NCBI GenBank assembly: GCA_023132895.1
Contig: JAGLXL010000002.1
Coordinates: 124,001 to 188,000 of the forward strand
Origin: Nanobdellota archaeon
GTDB lineage: Archaea; Nanobdellota; Nanobdellia; Woesearchaeales; JAGLXL01
Direction of reading: 5' to 3'
Length of the DNA stretch: 64,000 nt
Each line of letters begins with the position of its first letter. Position 1 is the stretch's first letter. The notes under the pieces were generated by a model. It was not told the origin of the DNA. It searched no databases and saw only the letters and a program-made list of their open reading frames with translations. Of this stretch, positions 25,925-34,635 are shown one piece after another. A program made the position numbers and the translations under genes.

Positions 25925-26815
25925 TTATAACCTAATCTTCATAAAATCTTCAGCCGCCTCAGTATTATCAAACACTTGCCGTGCATCCTCTTCTAAAATC
26001 TTTCCACTTTTATATCTCTGTGAAAAATGCGTCAAAACTAATTTCTTAACACCAGCTTGATTTGCAATCATACCAGAATCCTTAGCAGTCAAATGACCAT
26101 ATTCATCAGCCTTGGCTTGCAAATCAGAAGCATAAGTCGCTTCCATAATCAAAAGATCAGCGTCTTGAGCTAACTTCACTGCATTGCTGCATGGCTCTGT
26201 ATCAGTAATATAAACCACCTTGCTCCCACCAACCACAAAACCAACATCATCTGGCTTGATTTTCTTCCCTTTAAAACTAACTGTCTGCCCCCTCTGCAAC
26301 TTCCCCAAAACAGGCCCTTCTTTCAAACCAAGCTTCCGCGCCTTTTTCATTTCAATTCTTCTTCTGTTCTTTTCAATAAAAGCATAACCCAAACAAGGCG
26401 CCCCGTGTTTCATTGGCAAGGCTTCTAAATAAAAATCATCATTTTCAAAAAACTTCCCAGATTCAACCTCGGTCAATCTATAATCAACTATTTCCTTGAC
26501 TGCAAAACCTTTCATCATGTGTTCAAAAAACTTCTTACTGCCTAGGGGCCCAAAAATCTCCAAAACACCTTGGTATTCACTCGCTGAAAAAGTCTGCAGC
26601 AAACCCGGTAAACCCAAAACATGATCACCATGCCAATGGCTGATTAAAATTTTAGTAATTTTCCCTGGCTTCACTCCAGCAATCTTTAACTGCCTTTGAG
26701 TTCCTTCGCCGCAATCAAATATAATATTTTCAGCCTTATAACTAAGTAAAACTCCTGCCAAATTCCTTGTTTTGGTTGGCATCATACACCCAGTCCCTAA
26801 AAATTGTATTTGCAT
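25925..26815 (-). CDS. rnz: tRNA 3'-endonuclease RNase Z
   Basis: Metallo-beta-lactamase endonuclease that removes the 3' trailer of pre-tRNA. Visible motifs: SHWHGDHVLGLPGL (HxHxDH zinc site, about 59-72), the family KHGAPCLGYAF segment, YITDTEPC (Asp ligand), EATYASD and LTHFSQRY (His ligand). The 296-aa short form is usual in archaea. The ATG at 26815 follows a TATA-like GATTAATAAATTG. Confidence 0.95.
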   Translation of the reverse strand: MQIQFLGTGCMMPTKTRNLAGVLLSYKAENIIFDCGEGTQRQLKIAGVKPGKITKILISHWHGDHVLGLPGLLQTFSASEYQGVLEIFGPLGSKKFFEHMMKGFAVKEIVDYRLTEVESGKFFENDDFYLEALPMKHGAPCLGYAFIEKNRRRIEMKKARKLGLKEGPVLGKLQRGQTVSFKGKKIKPDDVGFVVGGSKVVYITDTEPCSNAVKLAQDADLLIMEATYASDLQAKADEYGHLTAKDSGMIANQAGVKKLVLTHFSQRYKSGKILEEDARQVFDNTEAAEDFMKIRL

Positions 26816-26943
26816 GACCTAAATTAAACCATATCAATTTATTAATCTTTCCCACCAAAACTTACAAAATTTTTAATTTTTAAGTTTGGAAATTTCCAAT
26901 AATTTCCATAACTTTTTTATATCCTGTTCTTTTCTACCGTATT

Positions 26944-27987
26944 ATGACACCAGAAGAAAAATTCAATCTCATCAAACGTAATACAGTCGAAATCGTCACT
27001 GAAGATGAACTCAAAAAACTCTTCAAAGAAAAGAAAAAACCAGCTGTCTACTTAGGAACCGCTATAACCGGAAGACCACACCTCGGCTACTTTCTCTGGG
27101 TCCTCAAACTAGCTGACTTTCTCAAAGCTGGCTTTAAAGTTAAACTTCTTTTAGCTGATTTCCATGGTGCATTAGACGGCACTCCTTGGGACTTATTAGA
27201 AAAGCGTTTCAAATATTATGAAAAAGTTATCCCTTTAATGTTCAAAGCTATTGGCGCTGACATTAAAAATTTTGAAATGGTTAAAGGTTCAAAATTCCAA
27301 AAAAATGCCGATTACTTCTACGATGTTTTAAGAGTCTCTACCCAAACTTCAATCAATGACTGCAAACGCGCTGCTGCCGAAGTAGTTAAGTTTGGAGACA
27401 ACCCCAAACTAGCCGGCCTCATCTACCCCATCATGCAAATGCTAGACGAAGAATACCTCGGCGTTGACATCCAATATGGCGGCCTCGACCAAAGAAAAAT
27501 TCTTATGTTTGCCAGAGAAAACCACCCCAAAATTGGCTACAAACCCAGGATCGAAGTTATGACCCCTTTAATCCCAGGATTAATCGGCAAGAAAATGTCT
27601 GCCTCAGACCCAAAATCAAAAATAGACCTCTTAGATGACGAAAAAACAGTCCAAAATAAAATCAAAAGCGCCTATTGTAAAGAAGGCGTCATCGAAGAAA
27701 ATGGCGTTCTGGCCTTCCTCGAACACGTCATTATGGTCATCAAACAAGACCAAAATAAAAAATTCACCATCGAACGCCCAGAAAAATGGGGTGGCAATTT
27801 AACCTATAAAACCCACCTGGAATTAGAAAAAGATTACAAAGCCAAACAACTCCACCCACTCGATCTCAAAATTGCCTTGGCCAAAGAAATCAACTTACTC
27901 CTCAAACCTTTCCAAGACAAAAAAACAGAATTAGAAAAACTTTCCAAAGCAGCTTATGCTTGTCCTTCTACCACAGCCAAACAATAA
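26944..27987 (+). CDS. tyrS: Tyrosyl-tRNA synthetase
   Basis: Class I synthetase that charges tRNA-Tyr. The HIGH-type motif is TGRPHLGY (about 42-49), the KMSKS-type motif is KKMSASDP (about 217-224), and the VDIQYGGLDQRKILMFARE segment is typical of archaeal TyrRS rather than TrpRS. Length 347 aa is normal. TATA box ACTTTTTTATATCC lies at about 26910-26923, giving a leaderless transcript. The last 34 bp overlap the 3' end of the convergent M16 peptidase gene. Confidence 0.9.
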   Translation: MTPEEKFNLIKRNTVEIVTEDELKKLFKEKKKPAVYLGTAITGRPHLGYFLWVLKLADFLKAGFKVKLLLADFHGALDGTPWDLLEKRFKYYEKVIPLMFKAIGADIKNFEMVKGSKFQKNADYFYDVLRVSTQTSINDCKRAAAEVVKFGDNPKLAGLIYPIMQMLDEEYLGVDIQYGGLDQRKILMFARENHPKIGYKPRIEVMTPLIPGLIGKKMSASDPKSKIDLLDDEKTVQNKIKSAYCKEGVIEENGVLAFLEHVIMVIKQDQNKKFTIERPEKWGGNLTYKTHLELEKDYKAKQLHPLDLKIALAKEINLLLKPFQDKKTELEKLSKAAYACPSTTAKQ

Positions 27988-29162
27988 TTCTTAGTAAAAT
28001 ATTTTTCAACCACTTTTTTAATGTCATTTCTGCTGATCTTCCTAATCTTTTTGATATAATTAAAAAAATCTTCTGCTTTAGTCAACTGCTCCCAATTAAC
28101 TAAATTGTCTGCTGTCTTTTGTGTGTCCTCATTCTCTAATAAAAAATTACCTTCTAGATATTCTTTAGCTTCCTTTAGATCATCTTCAGAAATATTTTTC
28201 AACCGCTCAAAAACTTCAAAAATCAATTTCTTGACTAAATCAATCTTCTTCTTGTCAGTGCTTAAGTGAACACCAAAAAACCCATACTCATTTTCAGCCA
28301 CATGCTGCACACCCACCTCATAAGCCAAACCATACTGCGACCTAATGGTATCAAACATCCAGCCGCTTTGTCCTCTCCCTAAAATTGCATCAATCACATC
28401 CAAAACATAACTATCTTTTCGGTTTCTGGTTGCTGTTTGATAACCAAAAACCATATAGGTATTAGCTATCTTTCTCCTTTCTTTGATTACTCTTATTTTT
28501 TTCTGCCTTGGTTCTTTCACAATTATTTCTTTTATACCTTTACCTTTTCCCATTACAAATTTATTTTCTAATTTCTTCTTCAAATTCTTCACTTCACCCA
28601 CCACTGAAACAACCATGTTGTTTGGCTGGTAATATTTTTTATAATAATCTAAGATTTGTTTTTTAGTCATTGATTTGACTGTCTCTATAGTTCCATAAGC
28701 TGGATTTTTTGCTGGATGCTTCTTAAACAAAACCTTGCTGAACAAAATCCACTGATGAAATCTTGGTTCATCTGTAACTAGACCCACTTCTTTCAAAATA
28801 ATTTTCATTTGTTTTTTGATATCTTCCTCTCTAAACAAAGGGTTCTGTAAAATATCACTAAGCACATTCAAAGCCCTGTCAAAATATTTCTTAGGAATCT
28901 TAACATAATAACACGTCCTTTCGTTGGAAGTATAGGCATTTAATTCACCGCCAACCCCTTCTATTTGATTGGCAATTTCCCTGCTGCTGCTTTTTTTCTT
29001 GGTCGCCTCAAAAACCATATGTTCAATAAAATGTGATACCCCCAATACATCATTTTTCTCATTATTAGAACCCACTTTGACTAAAACTTCAACAGCTACC
29101 GAAGCCCCAGGTTTTTTGACATAAACTACTGTCAGACCGTTCTTTAACTTGAACTTTTGCAT
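27954..29162 (-). CDS. M16-family (insulinase/processing-peptidase-like) zinc protease
   Basis: The zinc-binding HFIEH (His44-Glu47-His48 in the inverted HxxEH motif) is present, followed by GGELNAYTSNERTCYYVK, a hallmark of M16 proteases. The downstream REEDIKKQMKIILKEV helix would supply the third ligand. The 402-aa protein comprises an active N-terminal half and the C-terminal domain with RGQSGWMFDTIRSQYGLAYEV. M16 peptidases are mostly bacterial and eukaryotic, so transfer into this lineage is plausible (inference). It is divergent from the M24 peptidase across about 42 bp. Confidence 0.88.
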   Translation of the reverse strand: MQKFKLKNGLTVVYVKKPGASVAVEVLVKVGSNNEKNDVLGVSHFIEHMVFEATKKKSSSREIANQIEGVGGELNAYTSNERTCYYVKIPKKYFDRALNVLSDILQNPLFREEDIKKQMKIILKEVGLVTDEPRFHQWILFSKVLFKKHPAKNPAYGTIETVKSMTKKQILDYYKKYYQPNNMVVSVVGEVKNLKKKLENKFVMGKGKGIKEIIVKEPRQKKIRVIKERRKIANTYMVFGYQTATRNRKDSYVLDVIDAILGRGQSGWMFDTIRSQYGLAYEVGVQHVAENEYGFFGVHLSTDKKKIDLVKKLIFEVFERLKNISEDDLKEAKEYLEGNFLLENEDTQKTADNLVNWEQLTKAEDFFNYIKKIRKISRNDIKKVVEKYFTKNYCLAVVEGQA

Positions 29163-29204
29163 CCTTTAGAAAAAGTTATTAACTTTTATAATCTTATCGG
29201 AAAT

Positions 29205-29867
29205 ATGAAGCTTAAATATGTTAAAAAAGCCTGCCAAGCAACAGACCAAATTTTTAATAAACTTATCAAAAACTTTCATTTTAAAACCGAAATAGAAGTA
29301 GCTGATTTTATTTTAAACGAAATCAAAAAAAAAAGCCTTAAACCAGCCTTTCCTATGATTGTTGCTTCTGAACGCAACCACCACCATATCCATCATTACC
29401 CTAAAAAACACAAACTTTCTGGCTTTACTATCATCGATTTTGGCGTCAAATACAAAGGTTTTTGTTCCGACATGACCAGAACCCTCTTTATTGGAAAACC
29501 AAAAAAACAAGACCTAAAACTTTACAACCTAGTCCTTAAAACCCAACAAAACTGCCTTAAAAGAATCAAAATTGGTCAACCTTACAAAGATCTCGATATT
29601 TATGCTCGAACCCAGCTTCAACCATATCAAAAATACTTCAAACACACCCTAGGCCATGGCCTTGGCCGCAAAATCCACCAAAAACCCAAAATCTCACCAC
29701 ATTCCAAAGACAAAGCCAAATTCGGCGACATTATTACCATTGAACCAGGCCTTTACAAGAAAAATAACTTTGGCATCCGCATTGAAGATACTGTCTACTT
29801 AGGCAAAAAAACCCAAATTTTGACTAAATCTCCCAGAAAATTGTTTATTTTTTCTAAAAGGAAATAG
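29205..29867 (+). CDS. M24-family metallopeptidase (Xaa-Pro aminopeptidase-like)
   Basis: The five metal ligands of the pita-bread fold are visible: IIDFG (Asp), CSDMTRT (Asp), TLGHGLG (His), IEPGLY (Glu) and RIEDTVYL (Glu). The protein is a bare catalytic domain of 220 aa without the N-terminal creatinase domain of true prolidases. I chose the ATG at 29205 because an earlier in-frame ATG at 29157 lies inside the divergent gene. AT-rich promoter sequence (29170-29195) sits between the two peptidase genes. A role in peptide recycling is likely. Confidence 0.85.
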   Translation: MKLKYVKKACQATDQIFNKLIKNFHFKTEIEVADFILNEIKKKSLKPAFPMIVASERNHHHIHHYPKKHKLSGFTIIDFGVKYKGFCSDMTRTLFIGKPKKQDLKLYNLVLKTQQNCLKRIKIGQPYKDLDIYARTQLQPYQKYFKHTLGHGLGRKIHQKPKISPHSKDKAKFGDIITIEPGLYKKNNFGIRIEDTVYLGKKTQILTKSPRKLFIFSKRK

Positions 29868-29948
29868 TCTCAATGACTGTGAGGAATGAAAGGGTGTTTA
29901 TATGCTAAAAACAAAAACTTTTTATATCCCCACCCATACGGATTTATT

Positions 29949-30002
29949 ATGGCTGATTTAGATAGAGAAACCATACCAAGAAATATTAAAGTAGGAAAAT
30001 AA
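29949..30002 (+). CDS. Possible 17-residue peptide upstream of the 65-aa gene
   Basis: The ATG at 29949 opens a 17-codon frame (MADLDRETIPRNIKVGK) ending 16 bp before the next start. A TATA box (ACTTTTTATATCC, about 29918-29930) is spaced correctly for a leaderless transcript beginning at this ATG. So the first translated frame on this message would be this peptide. Coding status is unproven. Confidence 0.35.
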   Translation: MADLDRETIPRNIKVGK

Positions 30003-30018
30003 GAGAGATGGATTTAAT

Positions 30019-30216
30019 ATGGAAAATAGATATAGTTGGTCTGATGGAATTCCAGAGGAAGTTCTTGAAAATTGTGAAACTTATAAACCTGGACAATACA
30101 TAGGAAAACCTTGCTTTCCAAAGGAATCTGAAATAGTTTGGATAGAGTTAGGAGATAAAAAAAGATCTATCACAGACGTGATAGGAGATAAAGAAGTCGA
30201 AGACTTGAGTAAGTGA
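30019..30216 (+). CDS. Small acidic hypothetical protein (65 aa)
   Basis: MENRYSWSDGIPEEVLENC... is acidic, with two Cys residues and a WIELGDKKRSITDVIGDKEVEDLSK end, no membrane segment and no motif I recognise. It sits between the M24 peptidase and PAN genes in a patch whose codon use (ATA, AGA and GGA frequent) differs from its neighbours. GAGAGATGG upstream could act as a weak ribosome-binding site. It may be a recent arrival (inference). Confidence 0.55.
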   Translation: MENRYSWSDGIPEEVLENCETYKPGQYIGKPCFPKESEIVWIELGDKKRSITDVIGDKEVEDLSK

Positions 30217-30337
30217 TTATTCTTTTAATAAATGAAATAAACAATCAAAAGAACAGATTAAAATAGGCTTAAAAATAGGAACTTTTTAAAATCAATTTTC
30301 CCAAAAGCTTATAAATAACTAATTACCCTTTCTCTTT

Positions 30338-31474
30338 ATGCCAACTAAAAACAAGCTCGACAAAGTACTATTCTCATACACCACCCAAAATAACCAGTCA
30401 GAAGATGAAAACCAAACTTTAAAAGAATATATCAACCGTTTAGAAGAAGAACTCAAACGATTAAAAACACCTTCTTTAATGGTTTGTGAAGTCCATTCTG
30501 TTATCAACAAAAACCAAGCTATTATCAATATCCCTAACGGCAATAAATTCCTTTGCAATATCGCCTCAGATTGCGAACCTTTAAAACCCGGCGACCAGGT
30601 TTTAGTTGAACAAAAAAACCTTAACATTATCAAAAAATCACCCCTCACTAAAAAATTCTCAGTTGAACAATATGTTATCATAGAAAAACCAAAACAAACT
30701 TGGTCACAAGTTGGTGGTCTCCAAGATACTATTCTCGAAGTCAAGGAAGTCATCGAACTTCCTTTGTTAAAACCACAATTATTCAAAAAAGTTGGCATCA
30801 CACCACCTAAAGGTATTTTGCTTCATGGACCACCCGGCACAGGTAAAACATTGTTGGCCAAAGCCGTTGCTAATTCAACTCATGCTACCTTTATCGAAGT
30901 TGTTGCTTCAGAACTTGTCCAGAAGTTTATTGGTGAAGGTGCTAAACTAGTCAAAGAAATTTTCGAACTCGCTAGAAAAAAAGCACCAGCTATTATTTTT
31001 ATTGATGAACTTGATGCTTTGGCTGGTAAAAGAATGGAAATCGGCACCTCTGGTGAAAGAGAAGTTAATCGTACTTTTATGCAATTGCTGGCTGAACTCG
31101 ATGGCTTCAAACCCTTAGGCAATGTCAAAATCATCGGCGCCACCAATAGGAAAGACATCCTTGATCCAGCTATTCTCAGGCCCGGCCGTCTCGACAGATT
31201 AATCCATGTTGATGTCCCAAACGAGCAAGGCCGCTTGGAAATCTTCAAGATCCACACCCAATCCATGAAACTAAACAAATCCATTGACTTGAAAAAAATC
31301 ATCAAGCTCATGGATGAATTTGCAGGAGCAGAAATTCGGGCTGTGGCCACTGAAGCTGGCTATTTTGCCATCAGAGAAAACCGCATCACTATTAAAAAAC
31401 AAGACCTCCTCAAAGCCATAGACAAAGTCAAACAAAAACACGACTTAGAAGAAGATATGAGTTTCTTTGGATAA
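30338..31474 (+). CDS. pan: Proteasome-activating nucleotidase PAN (AAA+ unfoldase)
   Basis: Hexameric ATPase that unfolds substrates for the 20S proteasome. An N-terminal coiled coil (about 15-45) precedes an OB domain, then the AAA core with GPPGTGKT (about 163-170), IIFIDELDALAGKR (about 220-233), IGATNRKDILDPAILRPGRLDRLI and the C-terminal helical lid. The 378-aa length is slightly short. The C-terminus ends EEDMSFFG and lacks the hydrophobic-Tyr-X tail that docks PAN on the proteasome. TATA CTTATAAATA at 30308-30317 gives a leaderless transcript. Confidence 0.9.
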   Translation: MPTKNKLDKVLFSYTTQNNQSEDENQTLKEYINRLEEELKRLKTPSLMVCEVHSVINKNQAIINIPNGNKFLCNIASDCEPLKPGDQVLVEQKNLNIIKKSPLTKKFSVEQYVIIEKPKQTWSQVGGLQDTILEVKEVIELPLLKPQLFKKVGITPPKGILLHGPPGTGKTLLAKAVANSTHATFIEVVASELVQKFIGEGAKLVKEIFELARKKAPAIIFIDELDALAGKRMEIGTSGEREVNRTFMQLLAELDGFKPLGNVKIIGATNRKDILDPAILRPGRLDRLIHVDVPNEQGRLEIFKIHTQSMKLNKSIDLKKIIKLMDEFAGAEIRAVATEAGYFAIRENRITIKKQDLLKAIDKVKQKHDLEEDMSFFG

Positions 31475-31492
31475 AATATTTCTAGAAAATTT

Positions 31493-31562
31493 GTGCACGC
31501 TCAGCAGTTACATCCGTATCCCATCTTGGGTCTGGTGTTCACTCAGTCATCGCGTGTTGCAC
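31493..31562 (-). ncRNA. Candidate structured small RNA (about 70 nt)
   Basis: A TATA box on the minus strand (GTTTATATAG, 31586-31595, just after the trm5 stop) predicts a transcription start near 31564. Exactly there begins a segment whose ends pair: GTGCA plus CGC (31562-31552, with a 3-nt bulge) with GCG plus TGCAC (31500-31493). Inside are GATGA near the 5' end, CTGA just before the 3' stem, and a CCCA/TGGG hairpin. The segment is richer in G+C than its surroundings and is followed by a T-rich run. Weak similarity to C/D-box sRNA organisation; it is not a tRNA. Confidence 0.4.
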
Positions 31563-31596
31563 TTAAGAATAAATTTAGCTCAGCACTATATAAACT

Positions 31597-32607
31597 TTAC
31601 CCAATTCTCAAATCATAAACCACTCTAAAAACACCTGGCGCAAACGCCCCACATTTTCTAAAATCAACCACTCTACATTTTTTCCCCAACTTCTTACAAA
31701 TCCCCAAAACCTTCTTCCTATCCGAATCAAAATTCTCCTCACCCAAGAATGCATACAAATGCACCATTCCTTTATCTTTAACAACTTTCAAAGCCACATC
31801 TAAAAACTTCTCTCCAGTCTTAGGCAGCGGCATCACTACTCGATCAAACTTCCTTTTCAATTTAGGCACAACCTTCCTTACATCCCCTTGGTACAACTTT
31901 ACCCGACCCCAAAGCCGATTTAATTTCACATTTTCCTCTCCTGATTTATGACCATCAGGATTTAACTCCACACCTACAACTTCCTTTACAGAACTATTCC
32001 TGGCAATTACCAAAGGAAAAGGCGCACACCCACTAAACATCACTAAAACTTCTTCACCATCTTTAACCAATTTAGCAATTCTTAATCTCTCACCAGCTGA
32101 CTTAGAACTAAAATAAACTTTTTCTAAATTAACTTTTAAAGAAACCCCATTTTCCTTGTACAAAGTTTCTTTTTTCTTTTCCCCTGCCAACCATTCTAAT
32201 TTCCGCAATCGATATTCACCAGAATGCTCAACTTTCTTCTTCAAAACAGTTTTAATTTGTTTATACTTCTTCAAATAAGCCCCTCCAATTACCTTTTTCT
32301 TTTTCTCCAACCCTCTCTCTAACTCTAAAACTAAAATATCGCCCACTTCTTCAAAAGTCCGCGGTAATAAATTCAATTCTGAAGAATTCAACTTCCCTTT
32401 CAACATCTCAACAATTGTTTTTTCTCTTTTTGTTTTCTTTAATTTTCTTTCCATAACTTTATATTTTTTTAATTTTTCTGTTACTGGAATAAAAATAAAA
32501 TTACTTTCTTTCTCAATTTTATAATCAGTATCTAACCATCCTTTCCCCTTCAAATAATTCCTAACTTTCTCTGCTTCCTCGACCTTGACTTTAACAACTA
32601 AGCCCAT
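31597..32607 (-). CDS. trm5: tRNA (guanine37-N1) methyltransferase, Trm5/TYW2 family
   Basis: SAM-dependent enzyme that methylates G37 next to the anticodon. Seen: EVGDILVLELERGLEKKKKV (the N-terminal D1-like domain), the family signature KVYFSSKSAGERLRIAKLVKDGEEVLVMFSGCAPF, GVELNPDG as SAM-binding strand, and VVMPLPKTG in place of the N/DPPY catalytic loop. Length 336 aa fits Trm5. It overlaps the upstream FEN1 gene by 10 bp. Confidence 0.88.
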   Translation of the reverse strand: MGLVVKVKVEEAEKVRNYLKGKGWLDTDYKIEKESNFIFIPVTEKLKKYKVMERKLKKTKREKTIVEMLKGKLNSSELNLLPRTFEEVGDILVLELERGLEKKKKVIGGAYLKKYKQIKTVLKKKVEHSGEYRLRKLEWLAGEKKKETLYKENGVSLKVNLEKVYFSSKSAGERLRIAKLVKDGEEVLVMFSGCAPFPLVIARNSSVKEVVGVELNPDGHKSGEENVKLNRLWGRVKLYQGDVRKVVPKLKRKFDRVVMPLPKTGEKFLDVALKVVKDKGMVHLYAFLGEENFDSDRKKVLGICKKLGKKCRVVDFRKCGAFAPGVFRVVYDLRIG

Positions 32608-33629
32608 TCTCCTAACCCTTTCTGTTTCTGGCCTTCTTTTTCTTTCAGCCAGTTCTTAATCTGATTGTCAACTCGTTCTCCAGAAAATTCATAATCATCT
32701 ACTAAAAACGCCCGTAATTTCTCAACATCAACTTTTCCCCATTTCAAAGAATAATCTTTTGAAACAGGCATCTTTTTAATCGTATAAAAAATTTCTTTCC
32801 ATTCAACCTTAAAATACTTGCTCCACTCTACCTTTTCAAAAATCTCATCAAAATCCTTAACTTCCTTCACTAGCTTCAACGCTTTCTTAGGTCCAATCCC
32901 GGGCACTCCTCCAACATTATAATCCGTACCAACCAAAATTCCCAAAACAATTAACTGTTCTTGGTCGATTCCCAAATTATTCAATGTCTCAGAAAGTGAA
33001 ATCAATTCTGGCTTCACCACCTGCCATCCTAAAGACCCAATTTTCTTCTTCCTGCCTTCAACAGACAGATTCCTAACAACCCGAGGACAGCCAAACAATA
33101 AATTATCAAAATCTTGGGAAACAACCGCCCACGCTTTACCATCTTTAACCATCTGCCCGGCTTGTGCCTCACCTTCAGAAGGTGCTTGAATCACTGGCAA
33201 TCCTAAAATCTTCAACAATTTCTTGCTTTCATCAATCATTTCTTGCGTCAACCTAGTTGTCCTAGCTGCATACTTTCTCATCTCTGCTTCTTCTCCCCTC
33301 TCTTTAGCCGCTTCAAACTTAGCCTTAGCCTCAATCTTACGTACCTTTCTTTTCTCCAACTCTTGACTCTTGATCTCTGGTGGTTTGCCGTCAAAAATAA
33401 AAGCCAGTTTCAATCCTTGCTGCATCAACCTAGTCGTCCGATAAAATAAACCATTCAAATGAGAAGTCACCCTGCCTTTACTATCAATCAACAAACTTCC
33501 ATCCCTCTGCCTAATCGTTGTCAAAAACTGATACAAAATATTATGGGTATCAACTGCTAATACCTTACCTTTTAATTTATCTAAACTAATCTCTTCAATC
33601 GTTGCCAAATCCTTTAATTTAATTCCCAT
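32598..33629 (-). CDS. fen: Flap endonuclease FEN1
   Basis: Structure-specific 5' nuclease that removes Okazaki flaps. The start MGIKLKDLATIEEISLDKLKGKVLAVDTHNILYQF holds the first catalytic Asp. FIFDGKPPEIK, APSEGEAQAG, VSQDFDNLLFG and the helix-hairpin-helix GTDYNVGGVPGIGPKKAL follow. The C-terminal QKGLGEWA is a PCNA-interacting motif. At 343 aa it is complete. It is the middle gene of the trio winged-helix protein, FEN1 and Trm5. Confidence 0.96.
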   Translation of the reverse strand: MGIKLKDLATIEEISLDKLKGKVLAVDTHNILYQFLTTIRQRDGSLLIDSKGRVTSHLNGLFYRTTRLMQQGLKLAFIFDGKPPEIKSQELEKRKVRKIEAKAKFEAAKERGEEAEMRKYAARTTRLTQEMIDESKKLLKILGLPVIQAPSEGEAQAGQMVKDGKAWAVVSQDFDNLLFGCPRVVRNLSVEGRKKKIGSLGWQVVKPELISLSETLNNLGIDQEQLIVLGILVGTDYNVGGVPGIGPKKALKLVKEVKDFDEIFEKVEWSKYFKVEWKEIFYTIKKMPVSKDYSLKWGKVDVEKLRAFLVDDYEFSGERVDNQIKNWLKEKEGQKQKGLGEWA

Positions 33630-34603
33630 TAGTCAAGGTGTAAAAGAATTAAGTTTTTAAATATATCTTGTCCTAACATCTCTTCAGCTTTCTTGGTCAT
33701 CTCTCCACTGTACAAAAATAAAGCCGGCAGTTTTTTCATCTGGCCTTCTAAAAAAGCAGATGAAACATCTTTGTCATTACATTTTTTCTTAGCCTTTGCT
33801 TTCCCGTAATACAAAATCTCACCAATTGCCGTCGGCACACTTAAAATCAAATTAATTTCAGTCTTCCTCAATACTTCATGCTCCACAATTTTAATATTTT
33901 TCAAATCCAGATAATTCTTAACTTTCTCAAAAAAATCACTCTGGATTTCTTTTTTTGGTTTTGGCCTAATCTCTAGTTTTTCTAGAACAATCTGTTTTTC
34001 TACTGGTTTTGGCGAAGGCTCTTCTTTTTTAATTTCTTTTTGAACTGGTTTTTCTTTTACTACTGGTTTAGGTTTTTCAATCTTAGGTATTTCTTTAACA
34101 GGTTTCGGTTCCGGTTTTTTCTCCTCAAGCTTCGGCTCTTCCTTAACTGGTTCTGGTTTGGGTTTCAACAATTCCTTAATCAAAACACCAGCTTCCTCAT
34201 TCTTAATCAAATACCATTTCCAAAATATTTCCTTGCCGCCATTCAAATTAACTTCAAGTGGTTTGGCAAAATCCTTGATATTTCTCAAAGAAACCCGAGT
34301 CAAAGGATCCAAATCCTTATCACACAATACTTTCTCCCCTTTCAACAAATCAAAACTAACTTTATCTTTGCCATTCAACTCATCATAAAACATTAATAAT
34401 TTCTCTTCCTGCCCTGGCAGATAATAAATCGGACTCCCCCCACCAATCTTTAAATTAGTCACTTTAACTTTCTTATTAGCTGACAATTCAGATAGGTGAG
34501 CTCCTGCAATAATCAAATCTGTCCCAAGAAATCGAGCCAGTTTATTCGGCAACAATGGTCCTTCTCTGCGCATGAACTCTATAATCCTATCTTCTCTCGA
34601 CAT
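33629..34603 (-). CDS. Winged-helix protein with Pro/Glu/Lys linker and C-terminal nuclease-like domain (324 aa)
   Basis: Residues 1-75 look like a winged helix (EDRIIEFMRREGPLLPNKLARFLGTDLIIAGAHLSEL). A second compact region spans about 75-150, then comes a roughly 85-residue low-complexity linker of Pro, Glu and Lys (KPEPVKEEP repeats). The last 100 residues (EHEVLRKTEINLILSVPTAIGEILYYGKAKAKKK) have the E...ILxxPT...YYGKAKAK layout of a restriction-endonuclease-like fold. I do not know a named family. A TATA box (CTATTTATATCTG) sits 20-30 bp upstream. The stop overlaps the fen ATG by one base, so a DNA-repair role is plausible (inference). Confidence 0.7.
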   Translation of the reverse strand: MSREDRIIEFMRREGPLLPNKLARFLGTDLIIAGAHLSELSANKKVKVTNLKIGGGSPIYYLPGQEEKLLMFYDELNGKDKVSFDLLKGEKVLCDKDLDPLTRVSLRNIKDFAKPLEVNLNGGKEIFWKWYLIKNEEAGVLIKELLKPKPEPVKEEPKLEEKKPEPKPVKEIPKIEKPKPVVKEKPVQKEIKKEEPSPKPVEKQIVLEKLEIRPKPKKEIQSDFFEKVKNYLDLKNIKIVEHEVLRKTEINLILSVPTAIGEILYYGKAKAKKKCNDKDVSSAFLEGQMKKLPALFLYSGEMTKKAEEMLGQDIFKNLILLHLD

Positions 34604-34635
34604 AAGAATTCAGCAACAAAGCAGATATAAATAGT

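Noticed and set aside
31493-31562. tRNA gene
   Set aside because: The 70-nt folded segment has no 7-bp acceptor stem with T-arm GTTCRA motif or a plausible anticodon arm in either strand.
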